This document shows, piece by piece, positions 1-10,081 of a stretch of 64,000 bases of DNA. The notes beneath the pieces are model-generated. The model saw nothing but the letters and a program-made list of their open reading frames with translations, was not told the origin of the DNA and did no database searches. The stretch comes from Staphylococcus marylandisciuri (lineage in GTDB: Bacteria; Bacillota; Bacilli; Staphylococcales; Staphylococcaceae). Every line of letters begins with the position of its first letter. Position 1 is the first letter of the stretch. The translations under genes were made by a program, and so were the position numbers. Location: contig NZ_JAOPKZ010000014.1 in the NCBI RefSeq assembly GCF_025519785.1, positions 26,851-90,850 of the forward strand, in the 5' to 3' direction.

Positions 1-281
1 TAGTTAATATGAATGGTGCTCCTCTAACAGAAAGAGGCGTGAGATATGTGTTAAATGACATAGTGAAAAGAACAACAGGTGTGACAGAAATTCACCCTCA
101 TAAGATAAGGCATACATTCGCTACTCACATGCTTAATGAAGGAGCAGATCTACGCACTGTACAATCATTGCTTGGTCATGTTAACTTATCGACGACTGGA
201 CGTTACACTCACGTTACAAATGACCAATTAAGAAAAGTATATTTAAACGCACATCCACGTGCTAAGAAGGAGAATAATTAA
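1..281 (+). CDS. xerC: Tyrosine recombinase XerC, C-terminal part (5' cut by window edge)
   Basis: This is the C-terminal catalytic part of a XerC-type tyrosine recombinase, which with XerD resolves chromosome dimers at dif near division. The frame is open from base 3 and the true start lies outside the window. Visible catalytic features are the HxxR box in [12 protein letters not shown], the LGH box ([11 protein letters not shown]) and the nucleophile tyrosine in GRYTHV. The stop is at 279-281, two bases before hslV, matching the codV-codW-codX-codY (xerC-hslV-hslU-codY) operon order of Bacillus and Staphylococcus. That order makes XerC far more likely than XerD or a phage integrase. Confidence 0.93.
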   Translation, partial: VNMNGAPLTERGVRYVLNDIVKRTTGVTEIHPHKIRHTFATHMLNEGADLRTVQSLLGHVNLSTTGRYTHVTNDQLRKVYLNAHPRAKKENN

Positions 282-282
282 T

Positions 283-825
283 ATGAGTTCATCAATTCAT
301 GCAACTACCATCTTTGCTGTTCAACACCAAGGTCATTCTGCTATGGCAGGGGATGGTCAGGTTACGCTAGGTAACCAAGTTATTATGAAGCAAACAGCAC
401 GTAAAGTCCGCACTCTATATGACGGCAAGGTTTTAGCTGGTTTTGCTGGTAGTGTGGCTGACGCTTTTACACTCTTTGAAAAATTTGAAACGAAATTACA
501 GCAGTTTAGTGGAAATCTTGAACGTGCCGCGGTTGAACTTGCACAAGAATGGCGTGGAGATAAACAGCTGCGTCAACTCGAAGCTATGCTAATAGTTATG
601 GATAAAGAGAATATATTAGTCGTTAGCGGTACAGGTGAGGTCATCGCACCAGATGATGACATTATCGCTATTGGTTCAGGAGGTAACTACGCGTTAAGCG
701 CCGGACGTGCTTTGAAACGTCATGCGAAAAATCTAAGCGCCAAAGAAATGGCATATGAAAGTTTAAAAGTTGCCTCAGATATTTGTGTTTTCACAAATGA
801 TCAAATCGTTGTTGAAGAACTTTAA
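283..825 (+). CDS. hslV: ATP-dependent protease peptidase subunit HslV (ClpQ)
   Basis: HslV is the proteasome-like peptidase that stacks with HslU hexamers to degrade misfolded proteins in the cytoplasm. The ATG at 283 follows the xerC stop, with an AAGGAG sequence at 266-272 as Shine-Dalgarno; a longer in-frame opening from 259 lies inside xerC and is not used. The protein has 180 residues, the normal family length. It begins [13 protein letters not shown] and carries GDGQVT and GSGGNYA, typical of the family. The N-terminus has a serine stretch ahead of the ATT motif, as in Bacillus ClpQ (known for an N-terminal serine nucleophile), so which residue is the mature nucleophile cannot be told from sequence. 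Translated with xerC, hslU and codY. Confidence 0.96.
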   Translation: MSSSIHATTIFAVQHQGHSAMAGDGQVTLGNQVIMKQTARKVRTLYDGKVLAGFAGSVADAFTLFEKFETKLQQFSGNLERAAVELAQEWRGDKQLRQLEAMLIVMDKENILVVSGTGEVIAPDDDIIAIGSGGNYALSAGRALKRHAKNLSAKEMAYESLKVASDICVFTNDQIVVEEL

Positions 826-966
826 GGTAAAAGTTAACTTACAATTTATAAAAATGTATGCAATGATAATATAAATAAGTTATAGTAAATTATGATAGGC
901 TTTTTGATAATAATTTTATCTAAAAGACAAGTTATATTTAAATCTAAAAAGACGGAGGAACATGAG

Positions 967-2376
967 ATGGAAGCGAGCAATATCAAATTAACGCCTAAAG
1001 ATATCGTTTCTAAGTTAAATGAGTATATAGTTGGGCAAGATGACGCGAAGAGAAAAGTTGCTATAGCGCTACGCAATAGATATAGACGCAGTTTGCTCAA
1101 TGAGGAAGAGAAACAAGAAATCGCTCCAAAAAATATCTTAATGATAGGACCTACAGGTGTGGGTAAAACAGAAATCGCGCGTCGAATGGCTAAAATTGTT
1201 GGGGCCCCATTTATTAAAGTAGAAGCGACGAAATTTACTGAAGTAGGGTATGTCGGTCGCGATGTAGAAAGCATGGTTAGAGATTTAGTAGATGTTTCTG
1301 TACGTCTTGTAAAGGATCAAAAAAAAGAAACGGTACGAGATGAAGCAACTGAAAAGGCAAATGAAAAATTAGTGAAATTACTCGTACCAAGCATGAAGAA
1401 AAAAGCAAGTCAAAAAAATAGTAACAACCCGTTAGAGTCGCTCTTCGGTGGTGCTATACCGAACTTCGGTCAAAATGAGGATGAAGAGGAAGAAACACCT
1501 AGCGAAGAGGTTAAAACAAAGCGTTCAGAAATTAGAAAACAATTATTAAACGGTGAACTAGAGGAGGAGAAAGTTCGCCTTAAAGTAGAACAAGACCCCG
1601 GAGCTATGGGGATGTTAGGAACGAATCAGAATCAGCAAATGCAAGATATGATAAACCAATTGATGCCCAAGAAGAAAGTTGAACGTGAATTACCAGTTAG
1701 AACAGCGCGGAAAATTTTGATCGATGACTTCGCAGATCAACTTATCGATCAAGAGACAGCTAATCAAGAAGCGATTGAACTTGCTGAGCAAATGGGTATA
1801 ATCTTTATCGATGAAATAGACAAGGTAGCTACAGGTAATCAGAATTCTGGTCAAGATGTGTCGCGCCAAGGTGTACAGAGAGATATACTGCCTATTCTTG
1901 AAGGTAGCGTAATTCAAACTAAGTATGGTAGTGTAAGTACTGAACATATGCTTTTCATTGGAGCAGGCGCTTTCCATGTTTCTAAACCGAGTGATTTAAT
2001 ACCTGAATTACAAGGGCGTTTCCCTATTCGTGTGGAACTCGAGAGCCTTTCAGTGGAAGACTTCGAACGTATTCTAAAAGAGCCTAGATTATCATTGATT
2101 AAACAATATGAAGCTTTATTAGGTACTGAAGAAGTGACAGTTAACTTCTCAGATGAAGCGATTCACCGACTAGCAGAAATTGCTTATCAAGTGAATCAAG
2201 ATACCGACAATATCGGCGCTCGTCGTTTACACACTATCCTAGAAAAAATGTTAGAAGATTTATCATATGAAGCGCCAAACATGCCTCAAGCGGTAGTAGA
2301 TATAACTCCGCAATATGTAGATGACAAACTAAAATATATTTCAACTAACAAAGATTTAAGTGCATTTATCTTATAA
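967..2376 (+). CDS. hslU: ATP-dependent protease ATPase subunit HslU (ClpY)
   Basis: HslU is the AAA+ unfoldase partner of HslV. I place the start at the ATG at 967 ([11 protein letters not shown]), which has a strong GGAGG at 954-958 and matches the family N-terminus; the frame is open back to 892 but that extension has no homology. The 469 residues contain Walker A GPTGVGKT (61-68), the family-specific I domain in the middle (about 110-240, charged and low complexity here), Walker B IIFIDEID near 280 and a C-terminal domain ending SAFIL. It lies 141 bp after hslV and 23 bp before codY. The gap holds no obvious terminator. Confidence 0.97.
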   Translation: MEASNIKLTPKDIVSKLNEYIVGQDDAKRKVAIALRNRYRRSLLNEEEKQEIAPKNILMIGPTGVGKTEIARRMAKIVGAPFIKVEATKFTEVGYVGRDVESMVRDLVDVSVRLVKDQKKETVRDEATEKANEKLVKLLVPSMKKKASQKNSNNPLESLFGGAIPNFGQNEDEEEETPSEEVKTKRSEIRKQLLNGELEEEKVRLKVEQDPGAMGMLGTNQNQQMQDMINQLMPKKKVERELPVRTARKILIDDFADQLIDQETANQEAIELAEQMGIIFIDEIDKVATGNQNSGQDVSRQGVQRDILPILEGSVIQTKYGSVSTEHMLFIGAGAFHVSKPSDLIPELQGRFPIRVELESLSVEDFERILKEPRLSLIKQYEALLGTEEVTVNFSDEAIHRLAEIAYQVNQDTDNIGARRLHTILEKMLEDLSYEAPNMPQAVVDITPQYVDDKLKYISTNKDLSAFIL

Positions 2377-2399
2377 TATAAAAATAAAGGAGAAAGTAT

Positions 2400-3173
2400 A
2401 TGAGCTTATTATCAAAAACTAGAGAGTTGAACACCTTATTGCAGAAACATAAGGGTCTTGCTGTAAACTTTAAAGATGTAGCACAAACGATAAGTAATGT
2501 AACAATCACTAATGTATTTATTGTATCGCGTAAAGGTAAAATATTAGGATCTAGCTTAAATGAATTATTAAAAAATGAACGCATTATTCAAATGCTTGAT
2601 AATCGACACATTCCTAGTGAATATAAAGATAAGTTAATGGATGTTAAAGAGACGATGTCTAACATTGATATTGACGATGATCTATCAGTCTTCCCTCCTG
2701 AGAATAAAGATTTATTCGAAGATAGTCGTACTACGATCTTCCCGATTCTCGGTGGAGGTGAACGCTTAGGAACATTGGTATTAGGCAGAGTGCAAGAAGA
2801 CTTCTCCGAAAATGACCTCGTGTTAGGTGAGTATGCTGCAACAGTTATCGGAATGGAAATATTACGTGAAAAACATAATGAAGTTGAGCAAGAAGCGAGA
2901 GATAAAGCAGCGATTAATATGGCTATTAATTCACTATCTTATTCAGAAAGCGAAGCTATAGAGCACATCTTTGAAGAACTCGGAGATCAAGAAGGCTTAC
3001 TCATTGCATCTAAAGTAGCAGATAGAGTTGGCATCACGCGTTCAGTGATTGTTAACGCGTTACGTAAACTTGAAAGTGCAGGAGTTATCGAGTCTCGCTC
3101 ACTAGGTATGAAAGGTACGTTTATAAAAGTTAAAAAAACGAAGTTCTTAGATGAACTGGAAAGAATTAAGTAA
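2400..3173 (+). CDS. codY: GTP-sensing pleiotropic repressor CodY
   Basis: CodY binds GTP and branched-chain amino acids and represses amino-acid biosynthesis, transport and virulence genes when nutrients are plentiful. The 257-residue protein has the family's exact usual length: an N-terminal GAF effector domain (about 1-155) and a C-terminal winged helix-turn-helix (about 195-240, containing [19 protein letters not shown]). The start ATG at 2400 has GGAG at 2389-2392. It is the last gene of the xerC-hslVU-codY operon. No motor or chemotaxis genes follow, unlike Bacillus. Confidence 0.98.
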   Translation: MSLLSKTRELNTLLQKHKGLAVNFKDVAQTISNVTITNVFIVSRKGKILGSSLNELLKNERIIQMLDNRHIPSEYKDKLMDVKETMSNIDIDDDLSVFPPENKDLFEDSRTTIFPILGGGERLGTLVLGRVQEDFSENDLVLGEYAATVIGMEILREKHNEVEQEARDKAAINMAINSLSYSESEAIEHIFEELGDQEGLLIASKVADRVGITRSVIVNALRKLESAGVIESRSLGMKGTFIKVKKTKFLDELERIK

Positions 3174-3248
3174 TAGTAACTTTTCTAAATAAGATGAAAA
3201 GGTAATTTAAATATTAGATGTTTCGTCGAAGAAGGTCAGACACAGCTA

Positions 3249-3277
3249 TTGCTTAATTTTAATAATTGTGGTATATT
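3249..3277 (+). promoter_or_regulatory. Probable sigma-A promoter of rpsB
   Basis: TTGCTT at 3249-3254 and TATATT at 3272-3277 are separated by 17 bp, and TGG just before the -10 gives an extended -10 element. The start of transcription would be near 3284, leaving a leader of about 115 nt before rpsB. This is read from sequence only. Confidence 0.7.
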
Positions 3278-3283
3278 AAATGA

Positions 3284-3399
3284 CGGCTAAAAAAGCCAAT
3301 ACACACATAGATCGTTGAAGTATAAAGGGTGCGTTGATCTATTAACGTGTTTATATGAGCGATTTATGGAGGTAAATAACCAATAGGAGGATTTAAATC
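3284..3399 (+). promoter_or_regulatory. Structured rpsB leader, probable S2 autoregulatory element
   Basis: The untranslated leader can fold. GGCT/AGCC brackets a small A-rich loop (about 3285-3297), TAGATC near 3308 pairs with GATCTA near 3336, and the flanking ACACAC can pair with GTGTTT near 3347. The rpsB Shine-Dalgarno (AGGAGG, 3386-3391) follows. Leaders of rpsB in Firmicutes are known to carry conserved structures thought to bind S2. I infer the same role here from position and foldability, not from a model match. Confidence 0.45.
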
Positions 3400-4197
3400 A
3401 TGGCAGTAATTTCTATGAAACAATTACTTGAAGCAGGTGTTCACTTCGGTCACCAAACACGCCGTTGGAACCCTAAAATGAAGAGATACATTTTCACTGA
3501 AAGAAATGGTATCTATATCATTGACTTACAAAAAACAGTTAAGAAAGTTGAAGAAGCTTATAACTTCGTTAAGAAACTATCTGCAGATGGTGGCAAAGTA
3601 TTATTTGTTGGTACGAAGAAGCAAGCTCAAGAGTCAGTTAAGAATGAAGCTGAGCGTGCTGGTCAATACTATGTTAACCAAAGATGGTTAGGCGGAATAT
3701 TAACTAACTATAAAACAATTTCTAAACGTATTAAACGCATCTCTGAAATCGAGAAGATGGAAGAGGATGGTTTATTCGAAGTTCTTCCTAAAAAAGAAGT
3801 GGTTGAACTTAAAAAAGAATATAATCGCTTAATTAAATTCTTAGGCGGTATTCGTGAAATGAAATCTATGCCTGATGCTTTATTTGTAGTGGACCCTCGT
3901 AAAGAGCGCAACGCTATAGCTGAAGCACGCAAATTAAATATCCCAATCGTTGCTATCGTGGATACTAACTGTGATCCAGATGAAATTGATTACGTAATCC
4001 CGGCAAACGATGATGCTATTCGTGCTGTTAAATTATTAACAGGAAAAATGGCAGATGCTGTATTAGAAGGTCAACAAGGTGTTTCTAATGAGGAAGTTGC
4101 AGCGGAACAGAACATTGATTTAGAAGAATCTAATTCAAGTGAAGATGATCAAAACGCTGACTCAACTGAGGACAACACTTCTGCTGATTCTAAGTAA
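3400..4197 (+). CDS. rpsB: 30S ribosomal protein S2
   Basis: S2 binds the head-body junction of the small subunit late in assembly. The family signature [20 protein letters not shown] starts at the ATG at 3400, with AGGAGG upstream. Also visible are [13 protein letters not shown] and the conserved [13 protein letters not shown]. The length is 265 residues, slightly longer than usual because of an acidic, serine/aspartate-rich tail (about 225-265) that is species-variable. It is transcribed from its own promoter and separated from tsf by a strong intrinsic terminator, so tsf expression depends on read-through or another promoter. Confidence 0.98.
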   Translation: MAVISMKQLLEAGVHFGHQTRRWNPKMKRYIFTERNGIYIIDLQKTVKKVEEAYNFVKKLSADGGKVLFVGTKKQAQESVKNEAERAGQYYVNQRWLGGILTNYKTISKRIKRISEIEKMEEDGLFEVLPKKEVVELKKEYNRLIKFLGGIREMKSMPDALFVVDPRKERNAIAEARKLNIPIVAIVDTNCDPDEIDYVIPANDDAIRAVKLLTGKMADAVLEGQQGVSNEEVAAEQNIDLEESNSSEDDQNADSTEDNTSADSK

Positions 4198-4212
4198 GCT
4201 TAATGTAAAATG

Positions 4213-4246
4213 GGTGATAAGATAATCAGGCTTATCACCTTTTTTT
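4213..4246 (+). terminator. Intrinsic terminator between rpsB and tsf
   Basis: A perfect 9-bp stem GGTGATAAG/CTTATCACC (4213-4221 and 4231-4239) with a 9-nt loop is followed by a run of seven T. It may attenuate rather than end transcription, because tsf follows closely. Confidence 0.88.
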
Positions 4247-4287
4247 AAAATAATATACGATAGAGTTAAATATTGGAGGAATAGTAA

Positions 4288-5166
4288 ATGGCAATTTCAG
4301 CTAAACTTGTTAAAGAACTACGCGAAAAAACTGGCGCTGGTATGATGGATTGTAAAAAAGCATTAACAGAAACTGACGGTGACATCGATAAAGCTGTCGA
4401 CTACCTACGTGAGAAAGGTATTGCTAAAGCAGCTAAAAAAGCTGATCGTATTGCTGCTGAAGGCTTAGTGCATGTTGAAACTAAAGGTAACGATGCTGTC
4501 ATCGTTGAAATTAACTCTGAAACAGACTTTGTGGCACGTAATGAAGGTTTCCAAGAGTTAGTTAAAGAAATTGCAAACCAAGTATTAGAAACGAAAGTAT
4601 CTTCTGTTGAAGAATTACATGAATCTAAATTACCAAGCGGTCAAACTGTTGATGAAAGAATGAAAGAAGCAATTGCTACTATCGGAGAAAAATTAAGTAT
4701 CCGTCGCTTCGCAGTTAAAAGTAAGTCAGACAACGATGCATTTGGCGCATATCTTCACATGGGCGGCCGTATCGGTGTGCTATCTGTAGTTGAAGGCACT
4801 ACTGATGAAGCAGCTGCTAAAGATGTAGCTATGCATGTTGCTGCTATTAATCCTAAATATGTATCTTCAGACCAAGTTAGTGAAGAAGAGCTTAAACATG
4901 AGAAAGATATTCTCAAACAACAAGCTTTAAATGAAGGTAAACCAGAAAATATAGTTGAAAAAATGGTCGAAGGTCGTATGCGCAAGTACTTGCAAGAAAT
5001 TTGTGCAGTAGATCAAAACTTCGTTAAAGATCCTGATCAAACAGTAGAAAGCTTCTTGAAATCTAAAGGTGGTCAACTTACAGACTTCGTGCGTTATGAA
5101 GTAGGCGAAGGTATGGAAAAACGCGAAGAAAACTTTGCTGACGAAGTTAAAGGACAAATGAAATAA
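4288..5166 (+). CDS. tsf: Translation elongation factor Ts
   Basis: EF-Ts recycles EF-Tu from GDP to GTP form. The start ATG at 4288 follows GGAGG. The N-terminal UBA-like domain carries the signature [19 protein letters not shown], and the TDFVARN motif that contacts EF-Tu is intact. At 292 residues it is the normal length. Pairing with rpsB is nearly universal in bacteria. Confidence 0.98.
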   Translation: MAISAKLVKELREKTGAGMMDCKKALTETDGDIDKAVDYLREKGIAKAAKKADRIAAEGLVHVETKGNDAVIVEINSETDFVARNEGFQELVKEIANQVLETKVSSVEELHESKLPSGQTVDERMKEAIATIGEKLSIRRFAVKSKSDNDAFGAYLHMGGRIGVLSVVEGTTDEAAAKDVAMHVAAINPKYVSSDQVSEEELKHEKDILKQQALNEGKPENIVEKMVEGRMRKYLQEICAVDQNFVKDPDQTVESFLKSKGGQLTDFVRYEVGEGMEKREENFADEVKGQMK

Positions 5167-5409
5167 ACTGTTCATAGGAAGTATAAGGAAGAAGGCACCT
5201 TTGTATTCCCGTATAGAAGGCACTTTTATATAGGAACACGCTACGTGTCTTCTTTACTTGTATCATTTTATAGAATGAAATGAATCAACTGACTGACTAT
5301 TTATTTTATGCTTACTGCTGTTTAACCTTGATATTTCGAAAATATATCAATGCAGAAGTATATCACTAATCAGTGCAATTACATATTTTTACAATGAGAG
5401 GATAGTACA
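5167..5409 (+). other. tsf-pyrH intergenic region with short hairpins
   Basis: The gap contains a direct repeat of GAAGGCAC (5192 and 5217 areas), a small ACACG-CTA-CGTGT hairpin near 5234, and an imperfect palindrome TTGATAT...ATATCAA at 5328-5350. I see no strong U-tract terminator. A pyrH promoter may lie here, but no -35/-10 pair is convincing. Confidence 0.35.
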
Positions 5410-6132
5410 ATGGCTCAAACTTCTAAATATAAACGTGTAGTTCTAAAGTTAAGTGGTGAAGCATTAGCTGGAGACGATGGTTTCGGTATAAATCCAATTA
5501 TAATTAAAAGTGTAGCACAACAAGTAGCTGAAGTAGCTAAGATGGATTGCGAAATCGCTGTGATTGTCGGCGGTGGCAATATTTGGAGAGGTAAAACGGG
5601 CAGTGACCTAGGAATGGATCGAGGGACAGCTGATTACATGGGAATGTTAGCTACTGTGATGAATGCTCTAGCTTTACAAGATAGCTTAGAACAGCTAGAT
5701 TGTGATACTCGTGTATTAACTTCAATTGAAATGAAACAAGTTGCTGAGCCTTATATTCGTAGAAGAGCTATCAGACATTTAGAGAAGAAACGTGTGGTTA
5801 TCTTTGCAGCTGGCATAGGTAATCCATACTTCTCTACCGATACAACTGCTGCTTTACGAGCAGCAGAAGTTGAAGCAGATGTGATCTTAATGGGTAAAAA
5901 TAATGTAGATGGTGTTTATTCTGCTGATCCTAAGATTGATCCTAGTGCAAAGAAATATGAGCATCTCACTCATATCCAAATGTTGCAAGAAGGCTTACAA
6001 GTAATGGATTCTACTGCATCATCATTCTGTATGGATAATGATATTCCACTTAATGTCTTCTCTATTATGGAAGAAGGCAATATAAAACGCGCAGTTCTTG
6101 GCGAAGACATTGGAACATTAATTACTAAATAA
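5410..6132 (+). CDS. pyrH: Uridylate kinase
   Basis: PyrH phosphorylates UMP to UDP with ATP and is feedback-controlled by UTP and GTP. It belongs to the amino-acid kinase superfamily, not the NMP kinase fold. Motifs seen are KLSGEAL (near residue 15), GGGNIWRG (about 56-63), the [10 protein letters not shown] segment and DNDIPLNVF near the C-terminus. The 240-residue length is typical. It sits 15 bp before frr, the standard pyrH-frr pair. Confidence 0.98.
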   Translation: MAQTSKYKRVVLKLSGEALAGDDGFGINPIIIKSVAQQVAEVAKMDCEIAVIVGGGNIWRGKTGSDLGMDRGTADYMGMLATVMNALALQDSLEQLDCDTRVLTSIEMKQVAEPYIRRRAIRHLEKKRVVIFAAGIGNPYFSTDTTAALRAAEVEADVILMGKNNVDGVYSADPKIDPSAKKYEHLTHIQMLQEGLQVMDSTASSFCMDNDIPLNVFSIMEEGNIKRAVLGEDIGTLITK

Positions 6133-6147
6133 TAGAGGTGTAAATAA

Positions 6148-6702
6148 ATGAGTGACATTATTAAAGATACTAAAGCTAGAATGAAGAAATCTATAGATAG
6201 CTTGTCTCGTGAACTTGCAAATATTAATGCAGGACGAGCAAACTCTAACTTGTTAAATGGAGTTACAGTTGATTATTATGGAGCGCCAACTCCTATTCAA
6301 CAACTTGCGAGCATTAGCGTACCTGAAGCGCGTTTACTTGTAGTCTCACCTTATGATAAAAGTTCAGTAGAGGATATCGAGAAAGCTATTAACGCAGCTA
6401 ACTTAGGTGTTAACCCAACGAGCGATGGTGAAGTTATTCGTATAACAGTACCTGCTTTAACTGAAGAACGCCGTAAAGAGCTGTTTAAAGAAGTGAAAAA
6501 AATAGGCGAAAACGCTAAAGTTTCAGTACGTAATATTCGTCGAGATGTCAATGACTCCCTTAAAAAACAAGAGAAAGACGGAGAGATTACAGAGGACGAC
6601 TTGAAGACGCAAACAGATAATGTACAAAAAGCGACTGACGACTCTATTAAAGAAATAGATCAACTTGTAGATGAAAAAGAAGAGGACATCATGTCTGTTT
6701 AA
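6148..6702 (+). CDS. frr: Ribosome recycling factor
   Basis: RRF with EF-G splits post-termination ribosomes. The 184-residue sequence has the expected helical layout: INAGRAN near residue 27, the small second domain with [14 protein letters not shown], and VSVRNIRRD in the long C-terminal helix. The start ATG at 6148 follows GAGGTG. Two overlapping terminator-like hairpins follow it. Confidence 0.98.
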   Translation: MSDIIKDTKARMKKSIDSLSRELANINAGRANSNLLNGVTVDYYGAPTPIQQLASISVPEARLLVVSPYDKSSVEDIEKAINAANLGVNPTSDGEVIRITVPALTEERRKELFKEVKKIGENAKVSVRNIRRDVNDSLKKQEKDGEITEDDLKTQTDNVQKATDDSIKEIDQLVDEKEEDIMSV

Positions 6703-6717
6703 TTTAATTGAACTTAA

Positions 6718-6765
6718 GGAGTAATTGTCCAAATTTAAATATAGAGGGCAATTGCTCCTCGTTTT
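6718..6765 (+). terminator. First terminator hairpin after frr
   Basis: A 13-bp stem with wobble pairs (6718-6730 with 6746-6758, GGAGTAATTGTCC and GGGCAATTGCTCC) is followed by TCGTTTT. Its 3' arm also takes part in a second hairpin. Confidence 0.75.
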
Positions 6766-6791
6766 ATAATGATGACGAGCAATTATTTTTT
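6750..6791 (+). terminator. Second, overlapping terminator hairpin after frr
   Basis: AATTGCTC (6750-6757) pairs with GAGCAATT (6777-6784), followed by ATTTTTT. It shares its 5' arm with the 3' arm of the preceding hairpin, so the two structures exclude each other. A third weaker ACTGTA/TACAGT hairpin with TTTTTT follows at 6840-6873. Confidence 0.6.
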
Positions 6792-6975
6792 ATGATGAAT
6801 ACATATTATAGTAGCGGTCATTTTCATTCACGCTTAAAGACTGTAGCAAAATCATACTTTGGTACAGTTTTTTATTTTGTTAATTCAACCCACTAGGTTT
6901 GTATGATAAAATGGAAGTTAAATGTACGCATAACCTTTACGTTAAACAGAGATGATAATGCTCGGAGGAAGTACC

Positions 6976-7740
6976 ATGTTCAAAAAGTCTAGAAATAAGA
7001 AAAAAACGTCGTCTAATATAGATCTACAGGAATTAGATATACATAATATACCGAAGCATGTAGCTATTATAATGGATGGTAATGGACGTTGGGCTAAAAA
7101 GAGAAAAATGCCTAGGATAAAAGGTCATTACCAAGGGATGCAAACTGTTAAGACGATAACTAAACAAGCGAGCGATTTAGGAATTGAATATTTAACTTTG
7201 TATACATTTTCTACTGAGAATTGGACACGGCCTGAAAGTGAAGTTAATTACATTATGAATTTACCAGTAGATTTCCTAAAGACTTTTCTACCCGAATTAA
7301 TAGAGAAGAATGTTAAAGTTGAAACTATTGGATTCATTTCTAACTTACCTAACTCGACGCTTAAAGCTATTGAACAAGCTAAAGATCAAACGAAAAATAA
7401 CACAGGATTGAAACTTATCTTTGCTATGAACTACGGTGGACGAGCTGAAATAGTCGACGGAGTTAAAGCGCTATATAGGAAAGTTCAAGCTAAGGAGATC
7501 GCAATTGATGACATCGATGAAGAACTATTATCGTCTAACTTGATGACAAAAAGTTATCCTGACCCAGAGTTATTGATCAGAACATCTGGTGAGCAACGCA
7601 TTAGTAACTTTTTAATTTGGCAAGTCTCATATAGTGAATTTATTTTTAATGAAAAGTTATGGCCTGACTTTGATAGTGAGGAGCTAATCAAGTGTCTAAA
7701 AATATATCAGAATCGCCAAAGACGTTTTGGCGGTTTGTGA
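6976..7740 (+). CDS. uppS: Isoprenyl transferase (undecaprenyl diphosphate synthase)
   Basis: UppS condenses isopentenyl diphosphate with farnesyl diphosphate to make the C55 lipid carrier for peptidoglycan and teichoic acids. I choose the ATG at 6976 (MFKKSRNKKK), preceded by CGGAGGAAG; the frame opens at 6952 but that region contains the Shine-Dalgarno. The cis-prenyltransferase signature MDGNGRWAKKR (33-43) with its catalytic aspartate, the FSTENW motif and RTSGEQR near the C-terminus are intact. At 254 residues it is the usual length. It is followed 16 bp later by cdsA. Confidence 0.97.
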   Translation: MFKKSRNKKKTSSNIDLQELDIHNIPKHVAIIMDGNGRWAKKRKMPRIKGHYQGMQTVKTITKQASDLGIEYLTLYTFSTENWTRPESEVNYIMNLPVDFLKTFLPELIEKNVKVETIGFISNLPNSTLKAIEQAKDQTKNNTGLKLIFAMNYGGRAEIVDGVKALYRKVQAKEIAIDDIDEELLSSNLMTKSYPDPELLIRTSGEQRISNFLIWQVSYSEFIFNEKLWPDFDSEELIKCLKIYQNRQRRFGGL

Positions 7741-7756
7741 TAGATAGGAGATAAAT

Positions 7757-8539
7757 ATGAAAGTAAGAACGTTAACTGCCATCATCGCACTCATCATATT
7801 TTTACCTATCCTGCTAAAGGGTGGGGTCATATTAATGCTATTTTCTTATCTATTAGCTTTTATTGCTTTGAAAGAATTATTAAATATGAATATGATTAGG
7901 TTTTTATCGATACCAGGAATTATTAGTGCCTTAGGATTACTCATTATCATGCTACCTCAGAATGCAGGTCACTGGGTAGATCAGGTTCAATTTAAGTCGC
8001 TCATAGCTATGAGTTTTGTTCTGCTCAGTTATACTGTGTTGTCTAAGAATAGATTTAGCTTTATGGACGCGGCGTTTTGCCTCATGTCTATCGCATATGT
8101 GGGAATTGGTTTTATGTATCTTTATACAACACGCGCAGAAGGTTTACACTACATACTCTTTGCATTTTTAGTCGTGTGGTTAACTGATACGGGAGCTTAC
8201 ATTTTTGGTCGATTAATAGGTAAGCATAAACTTTGGCCAGTGATAAGTCCTAATAAAACGATTGAAGGTTTTCTCGGTGGTTTACTGTGTAGCCTAGTAG
8301 TTCCGCTCATTATGATGATATTCGTAGATTTTAATATTGCTACGTGGTTATTGCTCATCTTTACCATAATACTTAGTATGTTTGGACAACTGGGAGATTT
8401 AGTTGAATCTGGATTTAAACGTCATTTTGGTGTTAAAGATTCTGGAAGAATATTACCTGGTCATGGCGGTATATTAGACCGCTTTGATAGCTTTATGTTT
8501 GTGCTACCACTGTTGAATATATTATTGGTACAAATATAA
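7757..8539 (+). CDS. cdsA: Phosphatidate cytidylyltransferase
   Basis: CdsA makes CDP-diacylglycerol from phosphatidate and CTP, the precursor of phosphatidylglycerol and cardiolipin (pgsA is at 37.4 kb in this window). The 260-residue protein is a polytopic membrane enzyme with about seven to eight hydrophobic segments. Its C-terminal signature is clear: [11 protein letters not shown] followed by [12 protein letters not shown]. Start ATG at 7757 with a GGAGAT upstream. Confidence 0.97.
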   Translation: MKVRTLTAIIALIIFLPILLKGGVILMLFSYLLAFIALKELLNMNMIRFLSIPGIISALGLLIIMLPQNAGHWVDQVQFKSLIAMSFVLLSYTVLSKNRFSFMDAAFCLMSIAYVGIGFMYLYTTRAEGLHYILFAFLVVWLTDTGAYIFGRLIGKHKLWPVISPNKTIEGFLGGLLCSLVVPLIMMIFVDFNIATWLLLIFTIILSMFGQLGDLVESGFKRHFGVKDSGRILPGHGGILDRFDSFMFVLPLLNILLVQI

Positions 8540-8561
8540 ACTGTTAAGCGACTAAATTCGA

Positions 8562-8606
8562 GGGGGTGAGATTAGAAGCTTCAGAGAAGAAGTTTTGTCT
8601 CACTCC
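8562..8606 (+). other. Hairpin after cdsA
   Basis: GGGGTGAGA near 8563-8571 pairs with TCTCACTCC (8598-8606) with one wobble. No U-tract follows, so I do not call it a terminator. Bacillus carries dxr between cdsA and rseP; only 238 bp of noncoding DNA lie here. Confidence 0.4.
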
Positions 8607-8777
8607 TATTCCATTTGAAACCATCAAACAACAAATCGGTAGTAGACAGAGAAGCGTTATACTCTTATAATTTATATAGTCTATAGTAAATTTACAAATT
8701 GGATAATTAGGAAATAGTGTTTAAATAAATTCAATGAACTTATAGTAAGTAAAATAAAAATTTTGAGGTGTATGGAT

Positions 8778-10064
8778 TTGAGTTATCTCATTACGATACT
8801 AGCATTCATCATAGTATTTGGCGTCTTAGTTACCGTACACGAATACGGGCACATGTTCTTCGCTAAGAGAGCAGGTATTATGTGTCCTGAATTCGCAATA
8901 GGCATGGGTCCTAAATTATTAAGCTTCCGCAAGGGTGAAACGCTTTATACCATCCGTTTATTGCCAGTGGGTGGTTACGTTCGCATGGCTGGAGATGGTT
9001 TGGAAGAGCCGCCAGTTCAACCTGGAATGCATGTTAAGATCAAATTAAATGATGACGGAGAGATCACCCATATCATTTTGGATGATCATCATAAATTTCA
9101 AAAAATAGAAGCCATCGAAGTCAAAAATTGTGATTTTAAAGAAGGTCTATTTGTTGAAGGTGTAACAGCTTATGATCAAGAGCGTCATCATTTTAATATC
9201 GCTAAGAAAGCATATTTTGTCGAAAATGGTAGCTTAGTGCAAATAGCACCTAAGCACCGTCAATTTACTTATAAGAAACCTTATCAAAAGTTTTTAGCGC
9301 TTATTGCAGGTCCTTTATTTAACTTTTTACTCACTCTTATTTTATTTATAGGGCTAGCGTATTACCAAGGAACTCCAACTAATGGTGTAGCTGGTATTGA
9401 GAAAGGATCACCTGCGGCGAAAGCGGGTCTACAATCTGGAGATAAAGTAGTAAAATTAGGCGATTATAAAGTCTCTGATCAGAAGGATTTGCGGGCTGCA
9501 ACTACTAAAGTTAAAGACCATTCAACTACAATTGAAGTTAAACGAGATGGTAAATTAAAATCATTCCACATCACTCCGAAGAAGAAAGTATATAAACAAA
9601 GCAAGTTTAATAAGGAAACACTTTATCAACTGGGTATTGAAGCTCAAACAGAACACACATTATTCAAACCTTTATTATCGGGTGTTGAAAAAACTTTAAT
9701 AGCAGGGAAGTTTATATTTACTGCTATAGTAGGGATGATAGCTAGTATATTTACTGGTCAATTTTCATTCGATATGTTAAATGGTCCAGTAGGTATTTAT
9801 CATCATGTTGATTCTGTAGTGAAAACTGGCATATTTAATGTAATTAACATGACTGCAATGCTAAGTATCAATCTAGGTTTAATGAACTTGTTACCTGTAC
9901 CTGCTCTAGATGGTGGACGAATTCTATTTGTTATTTACGAAGCGATATTTAGAAAGCCAATCAATAAAAAGGCAGAGACTACGATGATAGCAATTGGTGC
10001 TGTATTTGTATTGATCGTTATGATATGCGTGACATGGAATGATATACAACGTTATTTCTTATAA
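8778..10064 (+). CDS. rseP: RIP metalloprotease RseP (site-2 protease)
   Basis: RseP-family proteases cleave transmembrane segments of regulatory and signal-peptide substrates inside the membrane. I place the start at TTG 8778, giving [10 protein letters not shown] and 428 residues: GAGGTG at 8765-8770 is 7 nt upstream, whereas the ATG at 8772 is only 1 nt from it. The zinc motif HEYGH (residues 21-25) lies in the first transmembrane helix. A PDZ domain occupies roughly 200-270, and the second zinc ligand motif PALDGGR lies near 378 in a C-terminal helix. It is 17 bp upstream of proS. Confidence 0.95.
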   Translation: MSYLITILAFIIVFGVLVTVHEYGHMFFAKRAGIMCPEFAIGMGPKLLSFRKGETLYTIRLLPVGGYVRMAGDGLEEPPVQPGMHVKIKLNDDGEITHIILDDHHKFQKIEAIEVKNCDFKEGLFVEGVTAYDQERHHFNIAKKAYFVENGSLVQIAPKHRQFTYKKPYQKFLALIAGPLFNFLLTLILFIGLAYYQGTPTNGVAGIEKGSPAAKAGLQSGDKVVKLGDYKVSDQKDLRAATTKVKDHSTTIEVKRDGKLKSFHITPKKKVYKQSKFNKETLYQLGIEAQTEHTLFKPLLSGVEKTLIAGKFIFTAIVGMIASIFTGQFSFDMLNGPVGIYHHVDSVVKTGIFNVINMTAMLSINLGLMNLLPVPALDGGRILFVIYEAIFRKPINKKAETTMIAIGAVFVLIVMICVTWNDIQRYFL

Positions 10065-10081
10065 TTTAGGGAGGCAAAAGT

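Noticed and set aside
846..1274. 142-residue open frame on the minus strand over hslU
   Set aside because: It is the antisense shadow of hslU, with no Shine-Dalgarno and no recognisable motif.
6708..6896. 62-residue open frame between frr and uppS
   Set aside because: It covers three hairpin terminators and has no protein-like composition.
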